NCBI GenBank assembly: GCA_030427425.1
Contig: JAUICQ010000002.1
Coordinates: forward strand, 62,001-126,000
Origin: Fimbriimonadia bacterium
GTDB lineage: Bacteria; Armatimonadota; Fimbriimonadia; Fimbriimonadales; Fimbriimonadaceae
Direction: 5' to 3'
DNA length: 64,000 nt
In this document: positions 17,067-25,142 of the stretch, piece by piece
How the letters are laid out: each line of letters starts with the position of its first letter
How positions within the stretch are numbered: the first letter of the stretch is position 1
Program-made: the position numbers and the translations under genes
The notes under the pieces: generated by a model
Seen by the model: only the letters and a program-made list of their open reading frames with translations
The model's database searches: none
Told to the model about the DNA's origin: nothing

Positions 17067-19127
17067 ATGAAAAAAATCAATCCACATAAAGTAAGGAAAC
17101 AAGAGGAGATCGACTCCCTAGAAATTATTAAAAGAGATCCCAGCAACTCCGTAGCAAATACCAAAGTTGCAGAGCTAATGTTGATGTCTGAAAGAGAATT
17201 AGAGGCAATTAAATATATTGCTAACGGAAAAGGTGCCTCACGTTATGATTGGGTTGCTCAACACTTAGTAGACCACTTCCACTGTAGAAAACTTCTTGCT
17301 AAAAAATTAAATCAGAATGACTACCACGGAGAGCATGCTCTTAAAGAAACCATCCGTATAACAGGATTACAACCCAGCAAAGATGTAGGCATCACTATAT
17401 CATCCTGTATGATTGTTAAAAACGAAGAAAAACATCTTGAGAAATGCTTATCTCAACTAAAACCTATCGTGGATGAAATGGTTATCGTAGACACAGGTTC
17501 AACCGATAGAACCGTTGAGATAGCTAAAGACATGGGCGCTGTAGTAGGATTTAGAGAGTGGGACGACGACTACTCTGCTGCAAGGAACGCTAGTATAAAA
17601 TTAGCTAACTGCCACTGGCTACTCACATGTGATGCAGACGAAATTTTAGAAGAAAAATCCCGCGAGGTGCTTAATGGAGCCATCATCCGACCTCAGTTTG
17701 GTGGATTTTCTGCACAAATTTTAAGTTATTTACAAGATGATGAAGGAGTGGATCTATTTACCAGTAAAATAATTCGTCTGTTTAGAAATCTTCCAGGAGT
17801 TAAGTTTACAGGAAGAATCCATGAGCAAGTATATGATAGTATTGCCAATCATGGATATACATCCGCTGAGATACCAGGATTTGTATTCTACCATTATGGT
17901 TATCAACCATCAATAATGGAAAAGAAAAATAAGGTAGAAAGATCTTTAAATATACTATACAAAGAGTTAGAGGACAAGCCGGATTTTGCATTTAACTGGT
18001 TTAATTTAGCTAACACCTATACTGTTAATGGAAGACACAAAGACGCATCCAGAACGGGACATAAAGCCTTAGAATTATTAAAAAAATCTAAATCTACCAC
18101 TATCTACTCCACCATGTTATTGCAAATTCTACTAAGATCTGCTACGCTGCTTGGAAGAGTTGAGGAGTGCGCTGAATTATGTGAATACGCTAAAGATAAC
18201 GGTCATTATTCGGTATTAATGCAGACTGAAGTTGCTTATGCATACTTCTTAAATGGAAATTATGAAACTGCTTTAACAGAGATTGATAAAGCTTTAGAAA
18301 TGGAATGGGATCCAACACTTTACGGTGATAAAGCAGTTGTAGAATATAAAAGACATCTCATCAAAGCTGAGATTTTAATTGCTCTAGAAAGATTTGATGA
18401 AGCATTAGAGTATATAGACTATGTTATAAAAACTAAGCCAGATATCGAAAATCTATACCATTCCAAAGGGGTATGTTTATATAACCTGAAAAGATATGAT
18501 GAATCGGCAAACTACCTTAAACGTAGATATAACGATCCTAAAAGGAATAAAAACTCACAGACTATGTTGAAAAACATCTACCTTGAAACAAAAAGGTTTG
18601 AAGATTTCATCAATTATGTAGAAGAACTTATAGCTAAAAACGAATACGATCCCGCCGATTTTCCTAAATGGGCGTTTGCAAATGAATTTCTTAAAAGAAA
18701 ACCATCACTACAAATTGCTGAAAAAATGTATGAAAAAATTAAGTTTGAAGATTCCAGCGCTATTGTAAATATGGCACGGATCTATAAAATAAACGGTAAA
18801 TATTATGAGGCCGAACAACTATTAATTGAACAGATTAAAAATAATCCGCTCGACTGTAATGCTTATCTCAATTTGGCTGATGTATATTACACACTTAAAA
18901 AATATCAGGAAGCCGCTAAACACTACCAGAACGGACTGAAAATAGACCCGAACATTGCACAAGCCTGGCTACTACTAGGAAACTGCTTTGCAGAACTAGG
19001 CAGTATGGAAGGCGCAAAACTTGGATATACAAAAGCGTTGCAACTGAATCCGGATATTAAAGAAGCTAAAGAATGCTTGGCATTTATTGAAGAGAAAGAA
19101 AAAGAATTAACAGAAGCTTCTGCGTAA
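17067..19127 (+). CDS. Family 2 glycosyltransferase fused to TPR repeats
   Basis: Residues ~108-300 are a GT-A fold glycosyltransferase: ISSCMIVKNEEKHLEKCL, MVIVDTGSTDRTVEIAKDMG and the DxD-type metal motif in LLTCDADEIL. From ~310 to the end are tetratricopeptide repeats, clearest at AYLNLADVYYTLKKYQEAAK and AWLLLGNCFAELGSMEGAKL. The same GT2-then-TPR layout is seen in SunS-type peptide S-glycosyltransferases and in proteins attached to surface glycan or flagellin glycosylation. Whether the acceptor is a peptide, a protein or a lipid cannot be told here. An N-terminal ~100-residue domain has no clear match. It is a single transcription unit with a strong terminator behind it. An NHLP peptide exporter lies ~25 kb away. 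Confidence 0.82.
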   Translation: MKKINPHKVRKQEEIDSLEIIKRDPSNSVANTKVAELMLMSERELEAIKYIANGKGASRYDWVAQHLVDHFHCRKLLAKKLNQNDYHGEHALKETIRITGLQPSKDVGITISSCMIVKNEEKHLEKCLSQLKPIVDEMVIVDTGSTDRTVEIAKDMGAVVGFREWDDDYSAARNASIKLANCHWLLTCDADEILEEKSREVLNGAIIRPQFGGFSAQILSYLQDDEGVDLFTSKIIRLFRNLPGVKFTGRIHEQVYDSIANHGYTSAEIPGFVFYHYGYQPSIMEKKNKVERSLNILYKELEDKPDFAFNWFNLANTYTVNGRHKDASRTGHKALELLKKSKSTTIYSTMLLQILLRSATLLGRVEECAELCEYAKDNGHYSVLMQTEVAYAYFLNGNYETALTEIDKALEMEWDPTLYGDKAVVEYKRHLIKAEILIALERFDEALEYIDYVIKTKPDIENLYHSKGVCLYNLKRYDESANYLKRRYNDPKRNKNSQTMLKNIYLETKRFEDFINYVEELIAKNEYDPADFPKWAFANEFLKRKPSLQIAEKMYEKIKFEDSSAIVNMARIYKINGKYYEAEQLLIEQIKNNPLDCNAYLNLADVYYTLKKYQEAAKHYQNGLKIDPNIAQAWLLLGNCFAELGSMEGAKLGYTKALQLNPDIKEAKECLAFIEEKEKELTEASA

Positions 19128-19149
19128 TACATTAATTATTCATCACACC

Positions 19150-19189
19150 ATGTTTAGATTCAAATACAATATTATTTGAATCTAAACAT
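19150..19189. terminator. Bidirectional terminator between convergent genes
   Basis: A perfect 16-bp inverted repeat pairs 19150-19165 (ATGTTTAGATTCAAAT) with 19174-19189, loop 8 bases. It lies between the GT-TPR gene and the converging unknown gene and can serve both. Confidence 0.85.
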
Positions 19190-20013
19190 TAATACATTCG
19201 GCAACATAAATCATTTACATTTATTGAATTGTCGGCCCCATCCTGTAATAACTGTTTCATATCATCCATTGTAGTAACACATACAATATCTTTCGATTCC
19301 GTATAATACTTTACTTCCATCCCTAAAGGACTATAGTAGATAGACCCCTTCCCTTCAAGAGTTATCCGCACCTCTCCAAATGGGTAAGTCACATACTTGA
19401 AACTATTATCCATGCTACTTATAACTACTGTCTCTGTAGGATAATAGCTATAACCATCATTTCTATCAAACCGCACCGTTTTTAAAACAGCACTACCTCT
19501 TGTATTAACGTTAATCCAATTAGATTCTACTAAAGGAGAGGATATGCTGCGCCATGAATTCTTAAGAATAAACCTTTTAATATAATTTTTAAAGTAAATA
19601 TCCAGATAACAATCACAACATAAGATATCCTGATCCAAAAAAGAATCGGTGGTAAATATTAATGATGGATGAATGGTAAAAGTGCTCCTCCCATTGCTCC
19701 ATAGCTTAAGGGTTTCACCATACCTCCCAATTAACTCTTTAGTGCCAAAAGGATACAACTTCGATTCTATAAGATTCTTATCTACTATTGAAACAACACC
19801 ATTACGATAAATACTTTTTATTCCTATCGCAGTCTCCGATACTTTTGCAACCTTATTGCCATCATCATCCAATACAAGAGACATAAATCTATTCCTCTCA
19901 TAGTTTTCAATCCATCCTCTATCATGCCAATCGTACTTACCTATATTCATGAAAAATAGATTCGATATTAAGAATATGAATAGACTTTTTAACCTTATTT
20001 TTTTTACATCCAT
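19189..20013 (-). CDS. Unknown exported protein downstream of a cysteine-rich gene
   Basis: This 274-residue protein is not recognised. The N-terminus KIRLKSLFIFLISNLFFMNIG is a positively charged hydrophobic signal or anchor. The body is beta-rich with many aromatic and polar residues and resembles a repeated-strand fold (WSNGRSTFTIHPSLIFTTD; FGEVRITLEGKGSIYYSPLG). It has few cysteines, but two clusters, ILCCDCY near residue 133 and LCCRMY at the very C-terminus, recall the Cys pairs of the neighbouring cysteine-rich protein. That gene ends 75 bases upstream on the same strand, so the two may be cotranscribed and work together. Confidence 0.55.
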   Translation of the reverse strand: MDVKKIRLKSLFIFLISNLFFMNIGKYDWHDRGWIENYERNRFMSLVLDDDGNKVAKVSETAIGIKSIYRNGVVSIVDKNLIESKLYPFGTKELIGRYGETLKLWSNGRSTFTIHPSLIFTTDSFLDQDILCCDCYLDIYFKNYIKRFILKNSWRSISSPLVESNWINVNTRGSAVLKTVRFDRNDGYSYYPTETVVISSMDNSFKYVTYPFGEVRITLEGKGSIYYSPLGMEVKYYTESKDIVCVTTMDDMKQLLQDGADNSINVNDLCCRMY

Positions 20014-20087
20014 CTTATTTACTTGGAGATATCACCCTCACTATAGAGATTCTGGACTGATTATTTATCATTTTAACGATAAATTAG

Positions 20088-21008
20088 TTAAGATGCATTA
20101 TCCCCCATCATAACTACTGCCGGTGGCTTTATAACTGGCACGCCCATTCTACAGCAAGCTCTATGTTCGTTCAGTTTATTACTAACTAATAAGGTTCTAG
20201 CTAGATATTTTTGGCCACACCTACCCGTATAGTTATAATCCATCCCACGAATATTCTCTTCAACAATGCTTTTTAAAGGAAAATCCTTTTTATCACACTC
20301 TCGCATTTCTGCATATGACATCGTCTCTAAATACTGCTCAGCACAACAGACGCCACCTAAACACTTAATACATGATGCCATACAACAGTGAGGCATACCA
20401 CTGAGAAACTTAGTAGAATATGGAGAGTAAAAACAGGACTTTGGAAGTATTCCAGAAAACAATTCCGAACAGGCATCACCTTCTAAATTCTTTTCACAGA
20501 CAATAGCATCATAACATGTGCTTCTAACTATATATGTTAAAGGATAAAAAACAAGATAACCGATCTTTTCTACACACCCTACAACTCTTGATCCAATTAG
20601 ACATGAACATGTAGTAGCACAGATCGGCATGCAGCAGCATATCTGGCAAGAACTATCTATACATTTTCTACCAGGACAATCGCAACACAGCTGAACTATT
20701 ATATTATCTTTATCCTTCCCTACCGCAACAGGATAACCATGCCGATTGTATCCTATCTCATCATCAAATTTATCAATATTTACTCTGCAACATTCACAAC
20801 ATAAAAAACATTCGCAGAAATGAAAAGGGGATGGAAAAGAAGGATCGAACTGGATACAATCGTTTTCTAATGATTCTAAACACTCGCAACAGACCTTTTC
20901 TCTATCATTATCAGCATTATCAACAGCACCAACATCAACCTGAATGAGAACAATAAACAATAGAACTGAGAATAATTTTAAGCACCAGTATGTGCAAGAT
21001 TTCTTCAT
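20088..21008 (-). CDS. Cysteine-rich secreted protein, paralogue A
   Basis: This 306-residue protein has about 38 cysteines (~12%). The N-terminus is a Sec-type signal peptide (LFSVLLFIVLIQVDVGAVD). Cysteines come as CC, CxC and CCxCC clusters. A central core, FDDEIGYNRHGYPVAVGKDK (about residues 82-101) followed by QLCCDCPGRKCID, is shared almost residue for residue with the protein at 25143-26186, as is CLGGVCCAEQYL further on. I know no named family with this pattern. Function is unknown: export of so many cysteines suggests disulfide crosslinking or metal binding in the periplasm or at the surface. A TATAAT lies 9 bases before the start codon. Confidence 0.72.
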   Translation of the reverse strand: MKKSCTYWCLKLFSVLLFIVLIQVDVGAVDNADNDREKVCCECLESLENDCIQFDPSFPSPFHFCECFLCCECCRVNIDKFDDEIGYNRHGYPVAVGKDKDNIIVQLCCDCPGRKCIDSSCQICCCMPICATTCSCLIGSRVVGCVEKIGYLVFYPLTYIVRSTCYDAIVCEKNLEGDACSELFSGILPKSCFYSPYSTKFLSGMPHCCMASCIKCLGGVCCAEQYLETMSYAEMRECDKKDFPLKSIVEENIRGMDYNYTGRCGQKYLARTLLVSNKLNEHRACCRMGVPVIKPPAVVMMGDNAS

Positions 21009-21017
21009 ATTGTTGGA

Positions 21018-21023
21018 ATTATA
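21018..21023 (-). promoter_or_regulatory. -10 box 9 bases before cysteine-rich gene A
   Basis: A perfect TATAAT on the minus strand ends 9 bases before the ATG at 21008, consistent with a leaderless transcript. There is no Shine-Dalgarno sequence and no clear -35 box. Confidence 0.5.
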
Positions 21024-21053
21024 CCATGAAGAATAGAAGATACTGAATAGTAA

Positions 21054-21129
21054 TGGCGCCCTCGGAGGGAATCGAACCCCCGGCGCCCTCCTTAGGACGG
21101 AGGCGCTCTATCCACTGAGCTACGAAGGC
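21054..21129 (-). tRNA. tRNA-Arg (CCT anticodon)
   Basis: Folding the minus strand by eye gives a full cloverleaf: acceptor GCCTTCG/CGAGGGC, D-arm TAGCTCAGTGGATAGAGC, anticodon stem CCTCC/GGAGG with loop GTCCTAA (anticodon CCT, reads AGG), T-arm GGGGGTTCGATTCCCTC, discriminator G and an encoded CCA end. Confidence 0.93.
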
Positions 21130-21367
21130 GTTACTAGCTATATTTTACCAGCTATTCTTGAATAGTACTTAGTTGGTTCTTTATCATGAGAATTTTTAGC
21201 AAGCTAAGGAATAGAATATCTACACGGAACTGGATCTCCTCCGAAGATGACAACCATAGGGGGACATAAATTATTAACTTAACACTACCTATCAATAGAT
21301 TCATTCCTGGTACTACTATACAAGTATAAACTAAACCATCCCTTTTCCGGTAAACTGTAATAAGTAT
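21130..21367. other. Gene-free stretch between the two divergent tRNA genes
   Basis: No protein gene is supported here. Open frames on the minus strand run across the tRNA-Pro gene and are therefore spurious. I see no repeat or clear terminator. Confidence 0.4.
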
Positions 21368-21444
21368 CGGGGCGTGGCGCAGCTTGGTAGCGCGTTTCCA
21401 TGGGGTGGAAGAGGTCGCACGTTCGAATCGTGTCGCTCCGACCA
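21368..21444 (+). tRNA. tRNA-Pro (GGG anticodon)
   Basis: Acceptor CGGGGCG/CGCTCCG with one G-T pair, D-arm GGCGCAGCTTGGTAGCGC, anticodon stem TTTCC/GGAAG with loop ATGGGGT (anticodon GGG, reads CCC/CCT), T-arm with GTTCGAATC, discriminator A and encoded CCA. Confidence 0.93.
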
Positions 21445-21601
21445 TTAGCAGTATATATACGTCTCTTGTTTTTTATTGAAATTTTTGCTAACCTCAATTA
21501 ATTACATATTATTATTGAAATTCCTGTCTAATATTGAATAAAATCTGGCAAATATAAAAAATCGCCGGTAAAAGGTCTAGGAATAATGTACATTTATTAG
21601 C

Positions 21602-21607
21602 TATAAT
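21602..21607 (+). promoter_or_regulatory. -10 box 9 bases before the fabI start
   Basis: TATAAT ends 9 bases before the GTG start of fabI at 21617. No Shine-Dalgarno sequence is present in the gap, so the mRNA is probably leaderless or nearly so. Confidence 0.5.
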
Positions 21608-21616
21608 GTTATACAA

Positions 21617-22387
21617 GTGATACTTACAGGTAAGAAAGGTGTTATATTTGGAGCATCTAATAAATACAGCATCGCATGGGGAATCGCAAAGCAACTGCAC
21701 CTTCATGGAGCTGAATTTATCTTAAGTGTGGAGAACGAAAAAAGTATCAACAAACTAAAAAAATTAATGGAAGAACATTCTATCAAAACAGACATATGTA
21801 TTTGTGATGTTACTGATGAAACAAGCATCAGCAACCTAAAGAATGCTGTTGCTTCCAAGTTTGAGAAAATCGATTTTGTTGTACATTCCATAGCATATGC
21901 ACCACCTGAATCTTTACAAAACTCTCTTATTAATACTAAGTGGGAGCACTTCGCACAAACATTGCATATATCAACATATTCACTAATTAATATCATTAGA
22001 GAGTTTAAAGACATCCTTTCAGAAAATTCATCCATTATTACCTTATCCTTTCTGGGCAGCAATAGAATTGTTCCAGGATACGATATTATGGGTATAGCAA
22101 AAGCGGCCTTAGAAAGTAGCGTAAAATATCTGTCACACAACCTGAGTTCATCTAATACACGTGTGAACGCACTCTCTCCAAGCCCTATTAATACTGTTTC
22201 CGCAAGAGGAGTAAAAAATTTAAAGGAGATGATGCATAAAGTATCAGATTTGTCCCTACTAAAGGATGAAATTAATATAGATACCGTAGGAACAAACGCT
22301 GTATACCTACTTAGCGATTTAAGTAAAGGAGTAACAGGACAAATAATATTTGTCGATTCTGGATACCACAACTTAGGAGTATTATGA
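21617..22387 (+). CDS. fabI: Enoyl-[acyl-carrier-protein] reductase, FabI type
   Basis: FabI reduces trans-2-enoyl-ACP to acyl-ACP with NADH/NADPH in each round of fatty-acid elongation. The nucleotide-binding start GVIFGASNKYSIAWGIAKQL, SIAYAPPESL (91-100) and the catalytic Y-x6-K in YDIMGIAKAAL (Tyr155, Lys162) identify FabI rather than FabG. NALSPSPINTVSARGV matches the NA-S-GPI-T segment. The conserved Tyr that FabI usually has about ten residues before the catalytic Tyr (LSYLG, Tyr146 in E. coli) is Phe here: LSFLG, Phe145. The start is GTG at 21617. The stop overlaps the next gene by four bases (ATGA), so the four genes to 25120 form an operon. Confidence 0.9.
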   Translation: MILTGKKGVIFGASNKYSIAWGIAKQLHLHGAEFILSVENEKSINKLKKLMEEHSIKTDICICDVTDETSISNLKNAVASKFEKIDFVVHSIAYAPPESLQNSLINTKWEHFAQTLHISTYSLINIIREFKDILSENSSIITLSFLGSNRIVPGYDIMGIAKAALESSVKYLSHNLSSSNTRVNALSPSPINTVSARGVKNLKEMMHKVSDLSLLKDEINIDTVGTNAVYLLSDLSKGVTGQIIFVDSGYHNLGVL

Positions 22388-23280
22388 AAATAGTTACCGT
22401 GCCCAACTGGAGCATATCTAATAGAATAGACATACTACATGAATGTAAAAAAATTATCGGCAATGAAGGGTTAAATATTCATTCCGTAGAATCGGATATC
22501 GACCATAACAGAACTGTTACTGCATTCTCTGGAGACTTAAAAAGAGTTTTTAGCTGTCTTAAAAAAATTACAGACATAATACTTCCTGAAATAGACCTCA
22601 GAAATCATAAGGGAGTGCACCCAAGAATAGGAGCTCTAGACGTCTGTCCGTTTATTACAGAGAATAATGAATTTAGTTTAGAACTGAATAATAATATTGA
22701 ACTGTTCTCTACATGGTTAACAGAAAATTATAATATTCCAGTTTTTCTCTACGAACATTCGGCTAAAAACACAGTAAACAGTCAGCTACCAGAATTAAGA
22801 AAAGGTGGGTTCGAACATATGCTCCATAAATCACTCCAACCCGATTTCGGACCAGAATTAGCCCACCCTAAATGGGGAGCCAGCATTATCGGCCAGAGAT
22901 CCGATCTTGTGGCGATGAATGTACTGTATGCTCACTCTAATCATCTACACGTTCAGAGCGTTGTAAAAGAATTATCTAGACAGATTAGACAACTTAGAGA
23001 AGCAGGAGAACCAAACTTCCAGGGTGTAAGATCGTTATTCTTCTGGTTAGATTCTAGAAAATTAGCACAGATTAGTATTAATATTACTAAGCCAGCAGAG
23101 ACAAATATTGATCAGCTAATAGATTTCTGCAATGAATTCACAGGAAAACACTGCTTGCTATATAGAGGATCGGAATTAATCGGTACCATTAGAGATAATT
23201 TTGCAAAATCTAGCTATCTAAATATTGAAGATAAACAGATATGCTTTACCAACGATGCAATGAAGTATCAAGTTGTATAA
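22384..23280 (+). CDS. Glutamate formimidoyltransferase (FTCD N-terminal domain type)
   Basis: This family transfers a formimino group between N-formimino-L-glutamate and tetrahydrofolate, linking histidine breakdown to one-carbon metabolism. Recognisable signatures are the start KIVTVPNWS, DIDHNRTVTAFSG (38-50), NHKGVHPRIGALDVCPF (74-90), which holds the catalytic histidine region of formiminotransferases, and LAHPKWGASIIGQRSDLVAMN. At 298 residues it is the stand-alone transferase without the cyclodeaminase domain. No histidine-degradation genes are nearby. In some bacteria this protein is proposed to act as a 5-formyltetrahydrofolate cycloligase, which would fit an organism without histidine catabolism. 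Confidence 0.88.
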   Translation: MKIVTVPNWSISNRIDILHECKKIIGNEGLNIHSVESDIDHNRTVTAFSGDLKRVFSCLKKITDIILPEIDLRNHKGVHPRIGALDVCPFITENNEFSLELNNNIELFSTWLTENYNIPVFLYEHSAKNTVNSQLPELRKGGFEHMLHKSLQPDFGPELAHPKWGASIIGQRSDLVAMNVLYAHSNHLHVQSVVKELSRQIRQLREAGEPNFQGVRSLFFWLDSRKLAQISINITKPAETNIDQLIDFCNEFTGKHCLLYRGSELIGTIRDNFAKSSYLNIEDKQICFTNDAMKYQVV

Positions 23281-23310
23281 ACTAATAACATTACCATTAG
23301 GTGAATAATA

Positions 23311-23991
23311 ATGAATGTATATGTAATAATATCGTTCCTCCTTTCTACAATTATTATTTACCTAATGGAAAAATACACATGTCTACTAGGAAATAAAACT
23401 TCCCTATTCTTAAAAAAATCCAAAAAGAATATCTTTTCGCTTATTTTTGTCTCTTTTATTGGGATATTAGGAGTATGGAACTTTTTCACCTCACTTGGAG
23501 TATTCCTTATAGCAACAGGAACTTATATCTATTACCTATTTGAAAATATTGAGCTGGTATTTGCCGTTCCATTCATTATTTCCTTTGTACTTCTACCCTT
23601 CTTCTTCCTTAATAGATCTATCCATAGATATTATTTCTATCAATCAGTATACAGATATACAAAATGGTACAGCTGGTGCTGCGCTAGCCTTCATATTGCT
23701 GTACTAATACTCTCCTTATTTAGTGTGTTTATGATACCGATGATCTTTGCTATCATTGCATCACTCCACAATCTATCACCAGATACATGGAATGAACTAG
23801 TAGAGTACGTAACAAGCTCTCTATTAGGCACTCATTATGAACTTAATGAAAATAAGATAGATAGCAATACCATTCTAGGCGACTTCCTTCCGATGCTTTT
23901 TGCACTAGGAGCATCACCTTGGCTAGCTATTAGAGTGATGTACTACGATAGAAAGGCCCAGATAAAGTATATGCAGCAACAAGTAAAATAA
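23311..23991 (+). CDS. Unknown multi-pass membrane protein
   Basis: This 226-residue protein has about five hydrophobic segments: near residues 1-18, 40-58, 64-85, 88-108 and 135-155. The remaining segment contains a short cytoplasmic or periplasmic stretch with HNLSPDTWNELVEYVTSSLL. It starts after AGGTGAATAATAATG, a fair ribosome-binding site, 30 bases behind the formimidoyltransferase gene and 4 bases ahead of the mutase-like gene. No family is recognised. Its place in a tight operon with two soluble metabolic-type proteins is the only functional clue. Confidence 0.65.
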   Translation: MNVYVIISFLLSTIIIYLMEKYTCLLGNKTSLFLKKSKKNIFSLIFVSFIGILGVWNFFTSLGVFLIATGTYIYYLFENIELVFAVPFIISFVLLPFFFLNRSIHRYYFYQSVYRYTKWYSWCCASLHIAVLILSLFSVFMIPMIFAIIASLHNLSPDTWNELVEYVTSSLLGTHYELNENKIDSNTILGDFLPMLFALGASPWLAIRVMYYDRKAQIKYMQQQVK

Positions 23992-23995
23992 CATT

Positions 23996-25120
23996 ATGAT
24001 TCAACCTAACTACTCAAAAAAAATATTATTAGCATTTCCAGATATATTCTCTGCCCATAACCCAGATGTGCTAGAAAGAGTTTTCAACTACCCTAACATC
24101 AAATGGTTCACTAGTAAATGTTCATCTATTGTTGAATTTAATAAAGTAAATAATAACACCATCTATCCTTCTATGGTAGGATTAAACCCGGATACCAGCA
24201 GACTAGAAATGGGTCCGCTTACGATTGCAGGATTCGGTATCGATCCTCCCCTCAAAAGTACTTGTTTTGCCTTAACCCTAATGTCTTATGATGAAGAAAA
24301 TATTAGCAAGGTGCATTTCACTACATTAGAATCTCAAATTAATCCTGACGAACAAGCTTATATCGAAAGTTTATTAGAAAAACTAAGTACACAAAAACTA
24401 AAATCCATTCTAGGAAGCGGACTCAATCACGGATTAATCTGGGAAGAAGGATCACTCGATCTCGAGGTTCATGATATAGATTCTATCCAAGGTAAATCAT
24501 TAAAAGATGTGCTCCCGATTGGTGATGGAGAAAGAATTCTAAGGCAGTTTATATCAGATTCGATTGATGCTCTCCAAGATACAAAATGGAATAAACAGAG
24601 AGTCAACGAAGGCATCACCCCAGTAAATATGCTATGGCCTTGGGGACCAGGAAGAATGGAGAGCTATCCAAATCTCAGCTTAACTTTAGGATACGTGCCA
24701 AAACTAACTACCAATAGCAGATTCATGGAAGGCATGGGGCATCTTGTAAAGTTTAAAGTAATTAAGAAAGAATTTAAAAAGAACCAATTCCTGGATATTC
24801 TAAATTCGGCTAAAAATTCTATAGCTGAAGGAGAGAGCAGTATTCTCTATCTAGATTTTCTAAGCAGGTATAACAAGGAAGGCATGGAAGATACCTTCCT
24901 TACATTTATAGACAATATCGATAACTTTATCAGCTCTGTCAAACTAGATATTCATGAGAATAGACTACACCTAGCATTATTAGACCCGTATTTCGTAGCA
25001 TTAGAAAATAGCGGTGTATACCTATCATCAGTACCAAGCAATATTCCTAGCAGGATGCTAAACAAGGAACTTAAGCATGTCCATCTATTCGAATGGATGC
25101 ATAACTGGTTAAGATTGTAA
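23996..25120 (+). CDS. Divergent protein related to archaeal-type 2,3-bisphosphoglycerate-independent phosphoglycerate mutase (ApgM)
   Basis: The order of several motifs matches the ApgM/phosphonopyruvate-decarboxylase-like branch of the alkaline-phosphatase superfamily: LNPDTSRLEMGPLTIAGFGI (63-82, compare GY-P-KYYTGRGP-EA-G-GI), a following strand-rich segment with a TLESQINPDEQ piece (compare -GRISTEEA), SGLNHGLIWEEG, and NMLWPWGPGR (211-220, compare N-I-LWGQG). However, the metal ligands expected in this superfamily are not evident. The N-terminus lacks the DGxGD-type motif, the C-terminal segment with YLDFLSRYNKEGMEDTF replaces the usual HVKA-DEAGHDGD, and LALLDPYF replaces the DH motif. 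It is therefore probably not an active mutase. The relation is by eye and needs a profile search. Confidence 0.5.
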   Translation: MIQPNYSKKILLAFPDIFSAHNPDVLERVFNYPNIKWFTSKCSSIVEFNKVNNNTIYPSMVGLNPDTSRLEMGPLTIAGFGIDPPLKSTCFALTLMSYDEENISKVHFTTLESQINPDEQAYIESLLEKLSTQKLKSILGSGLNHGLIWEEGSLDLEVHDIDSIQGKSLKDVLPIGDGERILRQFISDSIDALQDTKWNKQRVNEGITPVNMLWPWGPGRMESYPNLSLTLGYVPKLTTNSRFMEGMGHLVKFKVIKKEFKKNQFLDILNSAKNSIAEGESSILYLDFLSRYNKEGMEDTFLTFIDNIDNFISSVKLDIHENRLHLALLDPYFVALENSGVYLSSVPSNIPSRMLNKELKHVHLFEWMHNWLRL

Positions 25121-25142
25121 ACATTCCCTGCTTCTATCATAT

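Noticed and set aside
21152-21497. Two open frames on the minus strand between the tRNA genes
   Set aside because: Both run through the tRNA-Pro gene, whose cloverleaf is unambiguous.
21703-22371. Long minus-strand frame opposite fabI
   Set aside because: It is the complementary shadow of fabI, whose catalytic motifs are clear on the plus strand.
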